Shown: piece after piece, positions 50,150 to 57,971 of the stretch | How positions within the stretch are numbered: the first letter of the stretch is position 1 | How the letters are laid out: every line of letters begins with the position of its first letter | NCBI GenBank assembly: GCA_018268675.1 | Contig: JAFDWB010000092.1 | Location: 1-64,000 of the forward strand | Direction: 5' to 3' | Origin: Actinomycetota bacterium | Lineage (GTDB): Bacteria; Actinomycetota; Thermoleophilia; Solirubrobacterales; 70-9 | Length of the DNA stretch: 64,000 nucleotides | Notes under the pieces: model-generated | What the model was told of the DNA's origin: nothing | The model's input: only the letters and a program-made list of their open reading frames with translations | The model's database searches: none | Position numbers and translations under genes: made by a program

Positions 50150-50781
50150 TCGCGCGGTCCCAGGAGCCGGCCGGCGACGAACTGCAGGTCGGAGAGGTCC
50201 TGGCCGTAGAGGCGGTCGCGGACCAGGGAGATGACGAAGGCGACGGCGCCGATCAGGAGACCGAGCACGGTGACGCTGAAGGCGACGCGGAGGTTTTCGG
50301 AGAGCTGCTTGACGTCGCCTTCGGCGAGCCCGGCGAGGGCGGGGGAGAGCGGGATCAGCGTGCCCATCAGCCCGAGCGCCGGCCCGAGGCGGACGAGGGC
50401 GCGGGTGCGCTCGAGCTTGCGCATCGAGTCGAAGTCGAAGTCGGCGAGCGCCTTCGCGCCCTCCTCCTCGCGGTCGGGGCGTTCCCACTGCCCGACCAGG
50501 CGCCCGATCGTCGCGCGCATCTCCGGCCCGGAGGCGATCCGGTCCAGCGACAGCGCGGCGGCGGCGTGGTCGCGTCTGGTGCGGAGCACCGCGAGGGCTT
50601 CCTCGGTCGCCGCCTGGAGGCCGGTGTAGCTGCGGCCGCGGCGGCGGGATAGCTCGATCGCGAAGCGGCCGAATTCGACCAGCACGATCGCCAGGCAGAG
50701 GAGCGCCGCGACCAGCACCGGCACCCGCAGGGCTTCGGCGACGTGGAAGATGACGTCCTCGATGTTGGCGGCCGGGATCAT
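50146..50781 (-). CDS. MotA/TolQ/ExbB proton channel-family protein
   Basis: 211 aa with three membrane segments and a large cytoplasmic loop. The loop contains RTRRDHAAAALSLDRIASGPEMRATIGRLVGQWERPDREEE. The conserved channel part is RTRALVRLGPALGLMGTLIPLSPALAGLAEGDVKQLSENLRVAFSVTVLGLLIGAVAF, matching the family's L-G-x-x-G-T-x-x-G helix and T-x-x-G-L helix. It should form a proton-conducting pentamer with the DUF2149 protein. It lies between TupA/PKD and TupB/TupC genes. Confidence 0.88.
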   Translation of the reverse strand: MIPAANIEDVIFHVAEALRVPVLVAALLCLAIVLVEFGRFAIELSRRRGRSYTGLQAATEEALAVLRTRRDHAAAALSLDRIASGPEMRATIGRLVGQWERPDREEEGAKALADFDFDSMRKLERTRALVRLGPALGLMGTLIPLSPALAGLAEGDVKQLSENLRVAFSVTVLGLLIGAVAFVISLVRDRLYGQDLSDLQFVAGRLLGPRE

Positions 50782-50792
50782 GGCTGGTGGGT

Positions 50793-52157
50793 TCAGTCGG
50801 CGGGTCTGCTGCGGCGCCACTCGAAGAGGGCGCCCGCGCTCAGCAGGGCGAGGACGATAAGCGCTCCGAGGGGGGCGGCGCCGCTGCCGCCGTTGCTCAC
50901 GGCGCCGGGGGACGAGGAGCTGGCGCCCGGTTCGCTTGCGGTGGCGGCTGCCAGTTCCGCGGGGGACAGGCGGTCGCCTACCAGGGTGCCTTCGACCAGT
51001 TCGCCCTGGGGGTGGGGCCCTTTGGATCGGTTTGCGTGTGAGGAGCCATCCGGGGGAGGCTCGGCGGAACAACAGCGCGGAGGTTCCGGCGAGCCTCCCG
51101 CGGATGGCGCCGCCGCCGGCTGGGCCACGGGTTCGGCTGGGGAGGGTTCAGGCGCAGGCGGGCTGGCCGTGGGCGATGAGGGTTCGGGCGTGCGGCGGGG
51201 GGTTTTGGTGCTGGACGGGCGCTTGTTGTGGGGGGCTTCGTGGGGTTTGGCGGGGGACGTCGGGGGCTTGGGCGGCTTCTGGTGTTCTTTTGGCTTCGGG
51301 GTCGGGATGGGAGATGCGGAGGGTTCCTGGGTGGTGGGAGGGGTGCCGACGACGATCGGGATGGTGGCTTCGCCGCCTGATTCGTCGGTGCCGGTGACGG
51401 TCACGCGGACGGTGAAGGTGCCGCTGCCGGTGAAGGTGTGGCTGGTGGCCGCGCCGGCGGCACCGGTGCCGTCGCCGAAGTTCCAGGCATAGGCGAAGGA
51501 CTCGCCGGGGAGGCCGCCGGCGGCGGTGGCGGTGAGCTGCACCGGGGTGCCGGACCGGGTCGAGGGCGGGGAGGCGCTCGCGTGGACTTCGAGGATGTCG
51601 CCGCGGTGGACGCCGAGCGCGAGTGCTTCGCCGGAGACGGTGGCGATGTTGTCGGTCGCGTTCACGTCGTTCGGGTTCGCCGCGATCAGGGGGCGGAAGA
51701 AGCGGGTGCTGGTCGCGTCGATCGAGACCAGGGCGGGCTTGCCGCCTTCGAAGGCCGGTGAGGGTTCGGCGAGGTCGGCCATCGGGAGGTAGGCGGCGCT
51801 GCCGTCGGGGCGCGGCACGGTCAGGTAGCCGGCGCCGGCGAGCGGGACGCCGGAGGCTTCGAGCGCCGCCAGCACCGGCATGCCGCGGCGCGGCGTCGGG
51901 GTGCCTGCTTCGCCCGCGGTCGCCCGCAGCAGGTAGATGGTCGATTCGGCGGGCGTGGCCGCCCGGATCGCCGCTTCGGTGACGAAGCCCTGTGCGCCGC
52001 CGGGCCCGCTGACCAGCACCCCGGGTCCGGCCGCCGCCCACGCGGGCGCGGCGGCCGGCCCCAGCAGCGCCAGGATCAGCGCACCGAGACCGAGACCGTG
52101 CGCGAGGTCGCGGGCGAGACGACGCCGGGATCGCGATAGCGGACGCGGAGCTTCCAT
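50793..52157 (-). CDS. PKD-domain surface protein with C-terminal membrane anchor
   Basis: 454 aa. A signal peptide (LGLGALILALLGPAAAPAWAAA) is followed by about 160 residues with no recognised family (GVLVSGPGGAQGFVTEAAIRAA...). A PKD domain (about 200-265) carries AYAWNFGDGTGAAGAATSHTFTGSGTFTVRVTVTG. A long Pro/Lys/Ser linker and a C-terminal helix (GALIVLALLSAGALFEWRRSR) follow, as in proteins anchored at the surface. The palindrome at 51046-51107 is translated in the linker. The 5' end overlaps tupA by 82 bases, so a later start is possible. Confidence 0.75.
   Translation of the reverse strand: MEAPRPLSRSRRRLARDLAHGLGLGALILALLGPAAAPAWAAAGPGVLVSGPGGAQGFVTEAAIRAATPAESTIYLLRATAGEAGTPTPRRGMPVLAALEASGVPLAGAGYLTVPRPDGSAAYLPMADLAEPSPAFEGGKPALVSIDATSTRFFRPLIAANPNDVNATDNIATVSGEALALGVHRGDILEVHASASPPSTRSGTPVQLTATAAGGLPGESFAYAWNFGDGTGAAGAATSHTFTGSGTFTVRVTVTGTDESGGEATIPIVVGTPPTTQEPSASPIPTPKPKEHQKPPKPPTSPAKPHEAPHNKRPSSTKTPRRTPEPSSPTASPPAPEPSPAEPVAQPAAAPSAGGSPEPPRCCSAEPPPDGSSHANRSKGPHPQGELVEGTLVGDRLSPAELAAATASEPGASSSSPGAVSNGGSGAAPLGALIVLALLSAGALFEWRRSRPAD
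51046..51107. repeat. Long palindrome, family E (copy inside PKD protein gene)
   Basis: Arms GCCATCCGGGGGAGGCTC and GAGCCTCCCGCGGATGGC (one mismatch) enclose GGCGGAACAACAGCGCGG and AGGTTCC. The centre matches the copy at 30071 in the opposite orientation at about 25 of 28 positions, although the arms are different. Confidence 0.85.
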
Positions 52158-53677
52158 CTGCCTGGCTTCAACTTGACGGTGACCTTGTAGGCGACGCCTT
52201 CACGCGCGCGGAGCTTCTTCAGCCCCTGCCACTTGGCGTGCCTGCCCGACTTGCGGCCCTGGATCACGAGGGTCGTGGCACCGGCGGGGGTTGCCGCGGG
52301 CCCGAAGGTGCCGCGCAGCGTCACCGTCCTCTTCTTCTTCGCCGGCTTCTTCAGCGAGATCCGCGAGCGGACCCCGATCGACCCGACGGCCGCGAACGTC
52401 TGGGTGAGGCTGCCGGAGGCGATCAGCGGGGTGACCGCGAGGTTCGGCCAGGCCGCGCCGGTGTTCGGCATTTCGACCCGCAGCAGCCCTTCGCGGTTCG
52501 CCACGCCCTGCAGCGAGTAGCTGCCGTCGGCGGCGGTGGTGGCGGAGGCGATCGTCGTGTAGGTCGCCGCTTGTCCGGCCGGCGGGTAGGGCGCCTGCTG
52601 CAGGTTCACCGGCACGCCGGCGATCGCGGGCGCCCCGGGAAGCAGGCCGGTGGCCCCGCCGGTGACGGTGAAGGCCGTGCCCGCGGCGAGGGCGCCGGAG
52701 ACCGAGGAGGCCGTCATCTTCGGGTGGGCGTCGGCGAAGAAGGCCGGCGCGCTCGCGTTCGGGAAGCTGGCGAGGCGAGCCTGGAACCCTTCCGAGGTGA
52801 GGTAGGTCATCAGCGCCTTGGCGCCTTCGACGTTGATGTTGATGCCCGGCTCCTTGGCCGGGTTGATCGCGTAGACGGTGAACGGGTTGGTGAGCAGGTT
52901 GCGGCCGCCCGGCGCGCTCGCTTCGTTGTCCTGGGAGACGATCTCGAGCGACGTGACAGAGCCTTTGCTGACCAGGCGGTTGAAGGTGCCGCGATCGGTC
53001 ATCTCGTAGCAGCCGCCGCCGCCGAAGGGGCACTGCTGCGTCAGCAGCACCGTTTCGGCCTGGCCAACGCCGGCGCGGTGGTACCAGGGGGCGTCTTCTT
53101 TGGTGCCTGCCGGGCCCGGCTCACCGAGTTGGTTCAGTTCGATCTTGGTCAGTTTCCAGATCGCCTTCTCCTGCGTGTTGGTGCCGGAGTTGTCGCCGCG
53201 GGAGACGAAGTTGGCCTTGCCTTCTTCGCCGGCCTTGGCGATCAGTTCAAAGGCGAGGACGGCGTTGTGGGGGGCTTTCGCGAGCACCCCGGCAGGGTCG
53301 TTCAGCGGCCCCGGGATCACGTAGTCGGAGTAGAAGATCGCCCGCCCGCGCGGTTCCAGCGAATAGCCTTCTTCGACGAAGGTCTTCTCCTGACTGGGGG
53401 CGTGGACGACGAGCGCATCGCCCTGCCCGGCCTTCGCGTTGGCGATCGCCTGGCCGGTCCCGACCGCGATGTACTTCATTTCGTACTGCGGGAAAGCTTC
53501 GTGGAAGCCCGGTTCGATCACTTCTTCGAGCAGGCCCGCGTCGCGGATGTCGGTGGTGCCCTGGACGATCACGGTCGAGCCGAGCGCCGCCGGCGCCGCC
53601 GACAACGCCACCAAGATGGCGACGACGAGCGCCACACCGCCCCTCGCAACCGAACCTTTCCTCGCCTTCCTTCGCAT
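52076..53677 (-). CDS. tupA: Tungstate-binding protein (TupA-like) with extra C-terminal domain
   Basis: 533 aa from the ATG at 53677; an upstream ATG at 53716 touches GGAGG too closely for good initiation. After the signal peptide (ALVVAILVALSAAPAALGS) comes the TupA pattern: VQGTTDIRDAGLLEEVIEPGFHEAFP, IAVGTGQAIANAKAGQGDALVVHAP, FVSRGDNSGTNTQEKAIWK. The TTD and DNSGT segments are oxyanion contacts in the family. The domain ends near residue 320. Residues about 330-533 are extra: a beta-rich region and a basic Ig-like part (KKPAKKKRTVTLRGTFGPA). The length is nearly double the usual TupA. Glu codons are GAA. Confidence 0.85.
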   Translation of the reverse strand: MRRKARKGSVARGGVALVVAILVALSAAPAALGSTVIVQGTTDIRDAGLLEEVIEPGFHEAFPQYEMKYIAVGTGQAIANAKAGQGDALVVHAPSQEKTFVEEGYSLEPRGRAIFYSDYVIPGPLNDPAGVLAKAPHNAVLAFELIAKAGEEGKANFVSRGDNSGTNTQEKAIWKLTKIELNQLGEPGPAGTKEDAPWYHRAGVGQAETVLLTQQCPFGGGGCYEMTDRGTFNRLVSKGSVTSLEIVSQDNEASAPGGRNLLTNPFTVYAINPAKEPGININVEGAKALMTYLTSEGFQARLASFPNASAPAFFADAHPKMTASSVSGALAAGTAFTVTGGATGLLPGAPAIAGVPVNLQQAPYPPAGQAATYTTIASATTAADGSYSLQGVANREGLLRVEMPNTGAAWPNLAVTPLIASGSLTQTFAAVGSIGVRSRISLKKPAKKKRTVTLRGTFGPAATPAGATTLVIQGRKSGRHAKWQGLKKLRAREGVAYKVTVKLKPGRWKLRVRYRDPGVVSPATSRTVSVSVR

Positions 53678-53982
53678 TCCGTCAACTTTCCATTTCCGTG
53701 GGTTTCGCCTATGCATCCTCCCGTCCCCTACCCGCGCCCATCCTATACATGGCCTGGCATTTGCCTATGAAGCGCCCGGGCGCGGCGACTCTTCCGGTCG
53801 CCGCCCTCCGGCCTGGGCAGGGATACGGGGCCCCGGCCTTCCGGTGTTCCTCACTTGCACATACGCCAAGTAAGGAACACCGCAGGGGCCACCGGGGAGG
53901 CGACCGCGCGGACGCGGCGTGCGCCCTGGGCCGGGCGGCAGCCGGCCGGGCCCGCGCCCCGACCATCTACGCTCGACGGACC
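53678..53982. other. Divergent control region between tupA and the MocA-like gene
   Basis: 305 bases without a supported gene. It contains a minus-strand TATAGGAT (about 53747-53754), a possible -10 for tupA, and the hairpin at 53842-53882. TACGCT (53969-53974) could serve as -10 for the gene at 53983. I looked for a molybdenum-cofactor riboswitch fold and could not support one. Confidence 0.5.
53842..53882. repeat. Hairpin in the tupA/mocA control region
   Basis: Arms CGGTGTTCCTCACTTG and CAAGTAAGGAACACCG (15 of 16 paired) around a nine-base loop. No T-run follows. It could be a terminator-like attenuator or another dispersed palindrome. Confidence 0.65.
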
Positions 53983-54606
53983 ATGAACACTCCCGGGTCC
54001 GTCGTCTCGATCGTCCTTGCCGCGGGTGCAGGCGAGCGGTTCGGGGGGACCAAGCAGCTCGCCGAGCTGGGCGGGAGGCCGCTGCTGCGGTACGCGCTCG
54101 ACGCCTCCCTGGCCGGACCCGCCACGGCGACGGTCCTCGTGCTCGGCGCGCAGGCCGAGGAGATCGAGGGCGCGCTCGACCTCGAAGGGGTCGCCGTGAC
54201 CCACTGCGCCGAGTGGTCGCTGGGGAGCGGCGCGTCGCTTCGCTGCGGCCTCGCGGCAGCGATGGAGGCCGACGCCGAGGTTGTCCTCGTCACCCTCGGT
54301 GACGAGCCGTTCGTCCCCGCCGGCGCGGCGTCCCGGCTGCTGGCGGCGCGGCGCCCCGGGGTGGACGCGCTGCGGGCCGCCTACGACGGCCGCCCCGGGC
54401 ACCCGGTCCTGATCGAGCGGGCCCTCTTCGGGCCGCTGGTCGAGGCGCTGCCCGGGACCAAGCCTGGTGTGCTTCTGAAACGCGCCGGCGTCATCGCGGT
54501 CGACTGCACCGACCTCGGCAGCCCCCTGGACGTCGACACCCCGGCGCAGCTCGAGGCGCTCCGGGACGACCTCCGCGCCGCCGACCCCCGCCGGGCGCCG
54601 CGCTGA
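53983..54606 (+). CDS. MobA/MocA-like nucleotidyltransferase
   Basis: 207 aa. The NTP-binding loop is VLAAGAGERFGGTKQLAELGGRPLLRYAL. Further family segments are LGSGASLRCGL, VVLVTLGDEPFVPAGAASRLL and the late CTDLGSPLDVDTPAQLEAL. This is the MocA/CoxI type (cytidylyl- or guanylyl-transfer to molybdopterin) rather than MobA. Placement beside a tungstate/molybdate transporter fits a role in cofactor maturation for a molybdo- or tungstoenzyme. No such enzyme is in the window. Confidence 0.85.
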   Translation: MNTPGSVVSIVLAAGAGERFGGTKQLAELGGRPLLRYALDASLAGPATATVLVLGAQAEEIEGALDLEGVAVTHCAEWSLGSGASLRCGLAAAMEADAEVVLVTLGDEPFVPAGAASRLLAARRPGVDALRAAYDGRPGHPVLIERALFGPLVEALPGTKPGVLLKRAGVIAVDCTDLGSPLDVDTPAQLEALRDDLRAADPRRAPR

Positions 54607-54610
54607 GCAG

Positions 54611-55687
54611 GTGGCAGCGTTCTCGGACGGCGGCGCAGGCGGGCCCCCGGGCCTCACCGAGCCGCTGCCGAACGAGCTGTCGGCGCGCCGCTTCCGGCGC
54701 AGCGCGCTGATCGCGCTCCTCGCGGCCGCCGCGGTCGCGGCGGTGATCCTCCTGCTGCCGGGGCTGGAATCGGTGCGGACCAGCTTCGCCGGCGCCGAGC
54801 CGGCCTGGATCGCGCTGGCGGCCTTCGCCGAGATCCTCTCCTGTCTCTCCTATGTGGTCGTCTTCCGCGCCGTCTTCTGCCGGCAGATGAGCCGACGCAC
54901 CGCGGCCGAACTGGGGCTGGCCGAGGAGGCGGCCAACTCGCTGCTCTCGGTCGGCGGTGCGGGCGGCCTGGCGCTCGGCGCCTGGGTGCTGCGGCGGCGC
55001 GGCGTGCCGGCGGACCAGATCGGGCGCCTGACGATCGCCTTCTTCCTCATCACCAGCGTCGCCAACATCGGGTTCCTGGTGCTTTGCGGGCTCGCGATCG
55101 CGTCGGGCCTGGCGTCCGGCCCGCGCGACTCGCTGCTCCTGGGTGGGGTGCCGGCGCTGGTCGGGATCGGCGCGATCCTGCTCACGCTCGGGATCGGCTC
55201 CTTCGCCGGCCGGGTCGGCGCGGACACCAGACACTCCCGCCTCAAGGTCGCGCTGGCGGCGGTCGAGGGCGGCGTCGACGCGGCGAAGGGGGAGCTTCGC
55301 TCGCCGCCCGCCCTGATCGGGTCGGCCGGCTACATGCTCTTCGACATCGCCGTCCTGGCGATCTGCTTCCGCGCGTTCGGCCTGCCGCTGCCGCCGCTGG
55401 TCGCCCTGATGCTCGCCTACATCATCGGCCAGCTCGGCGGCCTCGTGCCCCTGCCCGGCGGCGCCGGCGGCCTCGACCTCGGCCTGATCGGCGCCCTTGC
55501 CCTCTACGGCTCGACCCCCGCCGACGCGACCGTCGCCGTCCTCGCCTACCGCGCGATCTACCTGGTCGTCCCGGCCGCCCTCGGCCTGCCCGCCCTCGGC
55601 TCCCTCCGCCGGCGCCTCGCCCGGCCGGAAAGCGAGATGCTCTTCTGCACGCCGGGGGAGCTGGAGTCGCTGCGGCGCTCCGGTTAG
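54611..55687 (+). CDS. Flippase-like (YbhN / lysylphosphatidylglycerol synthase TM) protein
   Basis: 358 aa starting at GTG. Seven or eight membrane segments follow a 35-residue cytoplasmic N-terminus. SVGGAGGLALGAWVLRRRGVPADQIGRLTIAFFLITSVANIGFLVL and IIGQLGGLVPLPGGAGGLDLGLIGALALYG are family hallmarks (UPF0104/DUF2029-like flippase fold). Members transport or flip lipids. It starts four bases after the previous gene and is likely co-transcribed. Confidence 0.85.
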   Translation: MAAFSDGGAGGPPGLTEPLPNELSARRFRRSALIALLAAAAVAAVILLLPGLESVRTSFAGAEPAWIALAAFAEILSCLSYVVVFRAVFCRQMSRRTAAELGLAEEAANSLLSVGGAGGLALGAWVLRRRGVPADQIGRLTIAFFLITSVANIGFLVLCGLAIASGLASGPRDSLLLGGVPALVGIGAILLTLGIGSFAGRVGADTRHSRLKVALAAVEGGVDAAKGELRSPPALIGSAGYMLFDIAVLAICFRAFGLPLPPLVALMLAYIIGQLGGLVPLPGGAGGLDLGLIGALALYGSTPADATVAVLAYRAIYLVVPAALGLPALGSLRRRLARPESEMLFCTPGELESLRRSG

Positions 55688-55693
55688 GCGCTG

Positions 55694-55714
55694 GCGCAAC
55701 GGAATCTGTTGCGC
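55694..55714. promoter_or_regulatory. Operator-like inverted repeat before the Xre-RES module
   Basis: GCGCAAC-GGAATCT-GTTGCGC directly abuts the -10 hexamer TAATCT (55715-55720). Antitoxin binding here would block transcription, the usual autoregulation of such modules. Confidence 0.6.
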
Positions 55715-55720
55715 TAATCT
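55715..55720 (+). promoter_or_regulatory. -10 hexamer of a probable leaderless promoter (antitoxin)
   Basis: TAATCT six bases before the ATG at 55727; no ribosome site. Confidence 0.55.
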
Positions 55721-55726
55721 CCATGT

Positions 55727-56059
55727 ATGCCGGTGGCGACCGCGACCAAGATCACCGCCCTCAGCGAGGACCTCGGCTCGCAGCGCCGGGTCGCGGAGCT
55801 GCTCGGGGTCAGCCCGGCGCAGGTGACGCGCTGGCGCAAGGGCGGCGGCATCGACGTGCTGAACGCGGAGCGGGTCGACCTGCTCGAGCTGGTGCTGTCG
55901 GGCCTCCTGCGGCTGTACCCGCCGGAGGCGGCGGAGCGGTGGCTGCTGGGGACGAACCCGCGGCTCGGCGACCGGCGGCCGATCGACCTCGTCCGGGCCG
56001 GGCGCAGCCAGGAGCTGCTGGGCGCGATCGCGGACGAGCGCGCCGGCGGCTATGCGTGA
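55727..56059 (+). CDS. Xre/MbcA/ParS-type antitoxin
   Basis: 110 aa. The N-terminal helix-turn-helix is RRVAELLGVSPAQVTRWRKGGGIDVLNAERVDLLELVLSGL. The C-terminal toxin-binding helices contain YPPEAAERWLLGTNPRLGDRRPIDLVRAGRSQELLGAI, the MbcA/ParS signature (W-L...N-P-x-L-x-x-x-x-P-I-D-L). It should bind the RES toxin and repress its own promoter at the adjacent inverted repeat. It overlaps the toxin start by four bases. Confidence 0.88.
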   Translation: MPVATATKITALSEDLGSQRRVAELLGVSPAQVTRWRKGGGIDVLNAERVDLLELVLSGLLRLYPPEAAERWLLGTNPRLGDRRPIDLVRAGRSQELLGAIADERAGGYA

Positions 56060-56610
56060 GGCTCTGGCGCGTCCTCCCGCTCGATCGGCGCGCCGCGCCG
56101 GCGGGGCCCGGGGGACCGCTGTGGTTCCCGCGCGAGCTGCAGGGCCACGGGCGCCACGACAACCCTGATCTCTACGGCTGTCTCTACGTCTCCGAGGACG
56201 CGGCCGCCGCGGTCGCCGAGCCGCTCTCCGCCTTTCGCGGGACCGGGCGCCTGACGGCCTCGATGCTGACGCGCCTGGGCAGGCCGCTGGCGCTCGCCGA
56301 GCTCGAGGTGCCCGACGCGGCGCCCGCCGTCGACCTCGACGACCCCGATCTCCTTGCGGCGGAGCGCCTGCGCCCCTCGCGCGTCGCGACCCGCGCCCGC
56401 GCCATTACGCAGCGGCTCGCCGCCGAGCTCCACGACGCCCACCCCGACGCGGTCGGCCTGCGCTGGTGGTCGACCGTGGAGGCGAGTTGGCTCAACTGGA
56501 CGCTCTTCGACCGCGCCGGCCCCGTGCTGGCGGTGGTCAGGGTGGAGGAGATGCGGCTGGACGACCCCGCCGTCCGCGATGCGGCGGCGCTCCTCGGCCT
56601 GACTCCATGA
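56056..56610 (+). CDS. RES-domain toxin
   Basis: 184 aa from the GTG overlapping the antitoxin stop. RLWRVLPLDRR, PLWFPRELQGHGRHDNPDLYGCLYVSEDAAAAVAE, and the late LRWWSTVEASWLNWTLFDRA correspond to the RES fold. Its Arg, Glu and Ser give the name and make an NAD-binding pocket. RES toxins (MbcT, ParT relatives) destroy NAD+ or ADP-ribosylate targets. The catalytic Arg of RLWR, the Glu and the Ser in WWST are present. Confidence 0.85.
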   Translation: MRLWRVLPLDRRAAPAGPGGPLWFPRELQGHGRHDNPDLYGCLYVSEDAAAAVAEPLSAFRGTGRLTASMLTRLGRPLALAELEVPDAAPAVDLDDPDLLAAERLRPSRVATRARAITQRLAAELHDAHPDAVGLRWWSTVEASWLNWTLFDRAGPVLAVVRVEEMRLDDPAVRDAAALLGLTP

Positions 56611-56723
56611 ACAGTCGTCCATAGAAATCTCCTGATTACTCGACACTTATGGGCGCGCGTGTTAGCGTGGCTCGAACCGCCGGGCACAAGGGACCGGCGT
56701 CGACTCTTCGGGAGGAAGAGCCC

Positions 56724-57524
56724 ATGAAGTGGACTCGCATCTCTGCCGTGATCTGCGTGGCCGCCTTCTGCCTCGCGTTCGCCGCGCAAGCGTTGGCGAC
56801 GAAGTACGTGGCGCTCGGCGATTCGTACTCGTCGGGAACCGGGACGCGGACGTTCTACGAACCGTCCTGTCAGCGGTCGGTGTACACGTACCCGTACCTG
56901 TTGCACGAAGCGCACCCGGGCTGGACGTTCGTCGACGCCGCCTGCGCGGGGGCGACCACCTCGAGCCTGCTGAGCTCACAGGTGTCGAGCGTCACCGCGG
57001 AAACCAACTGGGTTACGTACACGATCGGCGGCAACGACGCCGGCTTCTCACATGTGATCACCGAATGTGCACTGCCGTCATGGCTTTCGAACTGCAATGG
57101 TGCGATCAACGAAGCGCAGACCTTCATCAAGAACACGCTGCCCGGCAGGCTCGACGAAGTGAACAACGCGATCAAGTCGCGGGCGCCCGAAGCCGAGGTG
57201 ATCGTGCTCGACTACCCGCGCCTGTTCAACGGTGAAAACTGCAACGCCTTCACCTTCTTCACCGCGAGCGAGGAGGCGCGGCTGAACGAAACCGCCGACC
57301 TGTTGAAGAGCGTGATCAGCGCCGCGGCGGCCCGGGCCGGATCGCACTTCGTCTTCCGCGACGTGATCCCGGCGTTCATCGGTCACGCCGTCTGCGACGG
57401 AGGCAGCGGCTCGTCGACCGAGTGGATCAACGGCCTCTCCAACCCGACCAGCGAAAGCTACCACCCGAAGGTCGCCGGTCACGCGAACGGTTACTACCCG
57501 GCGGTACACGGTGTGACCGGCTAG
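56724..57524 (+). CDS. Exported SGNH/GDSL hydrolase
   Basis: 266 aa from the ATG after GGAGGAAGAG. Signal peptide ISAVICVAAFCLAFAAQALA. Block I is ALGDSYSSG (Ser nucleophile), block III is TIGGNDAGF and block V is SESYHPKVAGH (His). Six or more cysteines suggest disulfides, as in the Streptomyces-type secreted SGNH lipases. Probable lipid esterase outside the cell. Glu codons mostly GAA. Confidence 0.9.
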   Translation: MKWTRISAVICVAAFCLAFAAQALATKYVALGDSYSSGTGTRTFYEPSCQRSVYTYPYLLHEAHPGWTFVDAACAGATTSSLLSSQVSSVTAETNWVTYTIGGNDAGFSHVITECALPSWLSNCNGAINEAQTFIKNTLPGRLDEVNNAIKSRAPEAEVIVLDYPRLFNGENCNAFTFFTASEEARLNETADLLKSVISAAAARAGSHFVFRDVIPAFIGHAVCDGGSGSSTEWINGLSNPTSESYHPKVAGHANGYYPAVHGVTG

Positions 57525-57534
57525 CAGCGTCCTT

Positions 57535-57888
57535 TCATTCGACGTGGTACCGGCCATTCGCATCGACGCTGACGCCGATGCAGTGGCCGGTTTTTTCGAC
57601 CGACCGGCGGAGCAGCTGGCGCATCGTCACTTCGGTGTCTTCGGGGCCGAAGGTCGCGTTCGGGTGGATCGAGGTGATCTTCGCCAGGTTCGCGTAACCC
57701 GCCACCCCTGCCTGGTGGCTCTTCTTGCTCGGGTTCTTGCAGGCGTTCGCCATCGCTTCCACGTCTTTGACGATGTGGATCGCCGCCGGCGTCCCGGCCA
57801 ACGATTCGAGCGTGTTTTCTTCCCCGCCACAGCCGGCCGCAGCGAGGGCCAGCGAGATGATCGCGGCGAGGGGGAGAAGGAGACGCAC
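57535..57888 (-). CDS. Small lipoprotein, function unknown
   Basis: 117 aa from the GTG at 57888 (VRLLLPLAAIISLALAAAGCGG, lipobox AAAGC). This start is supported by TAGCCT seven bases upstream; the longer open frame upstream would bury the signal peptide. The mature part has two Cys (NACKNP, GHCIGV) and ends GVSVDANGRYHVE. No family recognised. Divergent from the pyrophosphatase gene. Confidence 0.7.
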   Translation of the reverse strand: MRLLLPLAAIISLALAAAGCGGEENTLESLAGTPAAIHIVKDVEAMANACKNPSKKSHQAGVAGYANLAKITSIHPNATFGPEDTEVTMRQLLRRSVEKTGHCIGVSVDANGRYHVE

Positions 57889-57894
57889 CGTATC

Positions 57895-57900
57895 CAGGCT
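57895..57900 (-). promoter_or_regulatory. -10 hexamer of a probable leaderless promoter (lipoprotein)
   Basis: TAGCCT on the minus strand, about six or seven bases before the GTG start at 57888. Confidence 0.5.
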
Positions 57901-57971
57901 ACTGCCGAGCGGCCTGACTGAATATCCTTCGCCGCCCCCCAGGCCCGCGTCCCCCGCCCCGAAAGCCCTAC

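Noticed and set aside
53678-53982. Molybdenum-cofactor riboswitch before tupA or the MocA-like gene
   Set aside because: Only one simple hairpin can be drawn; the conserved multi-stem fold could not be recognised by eye.
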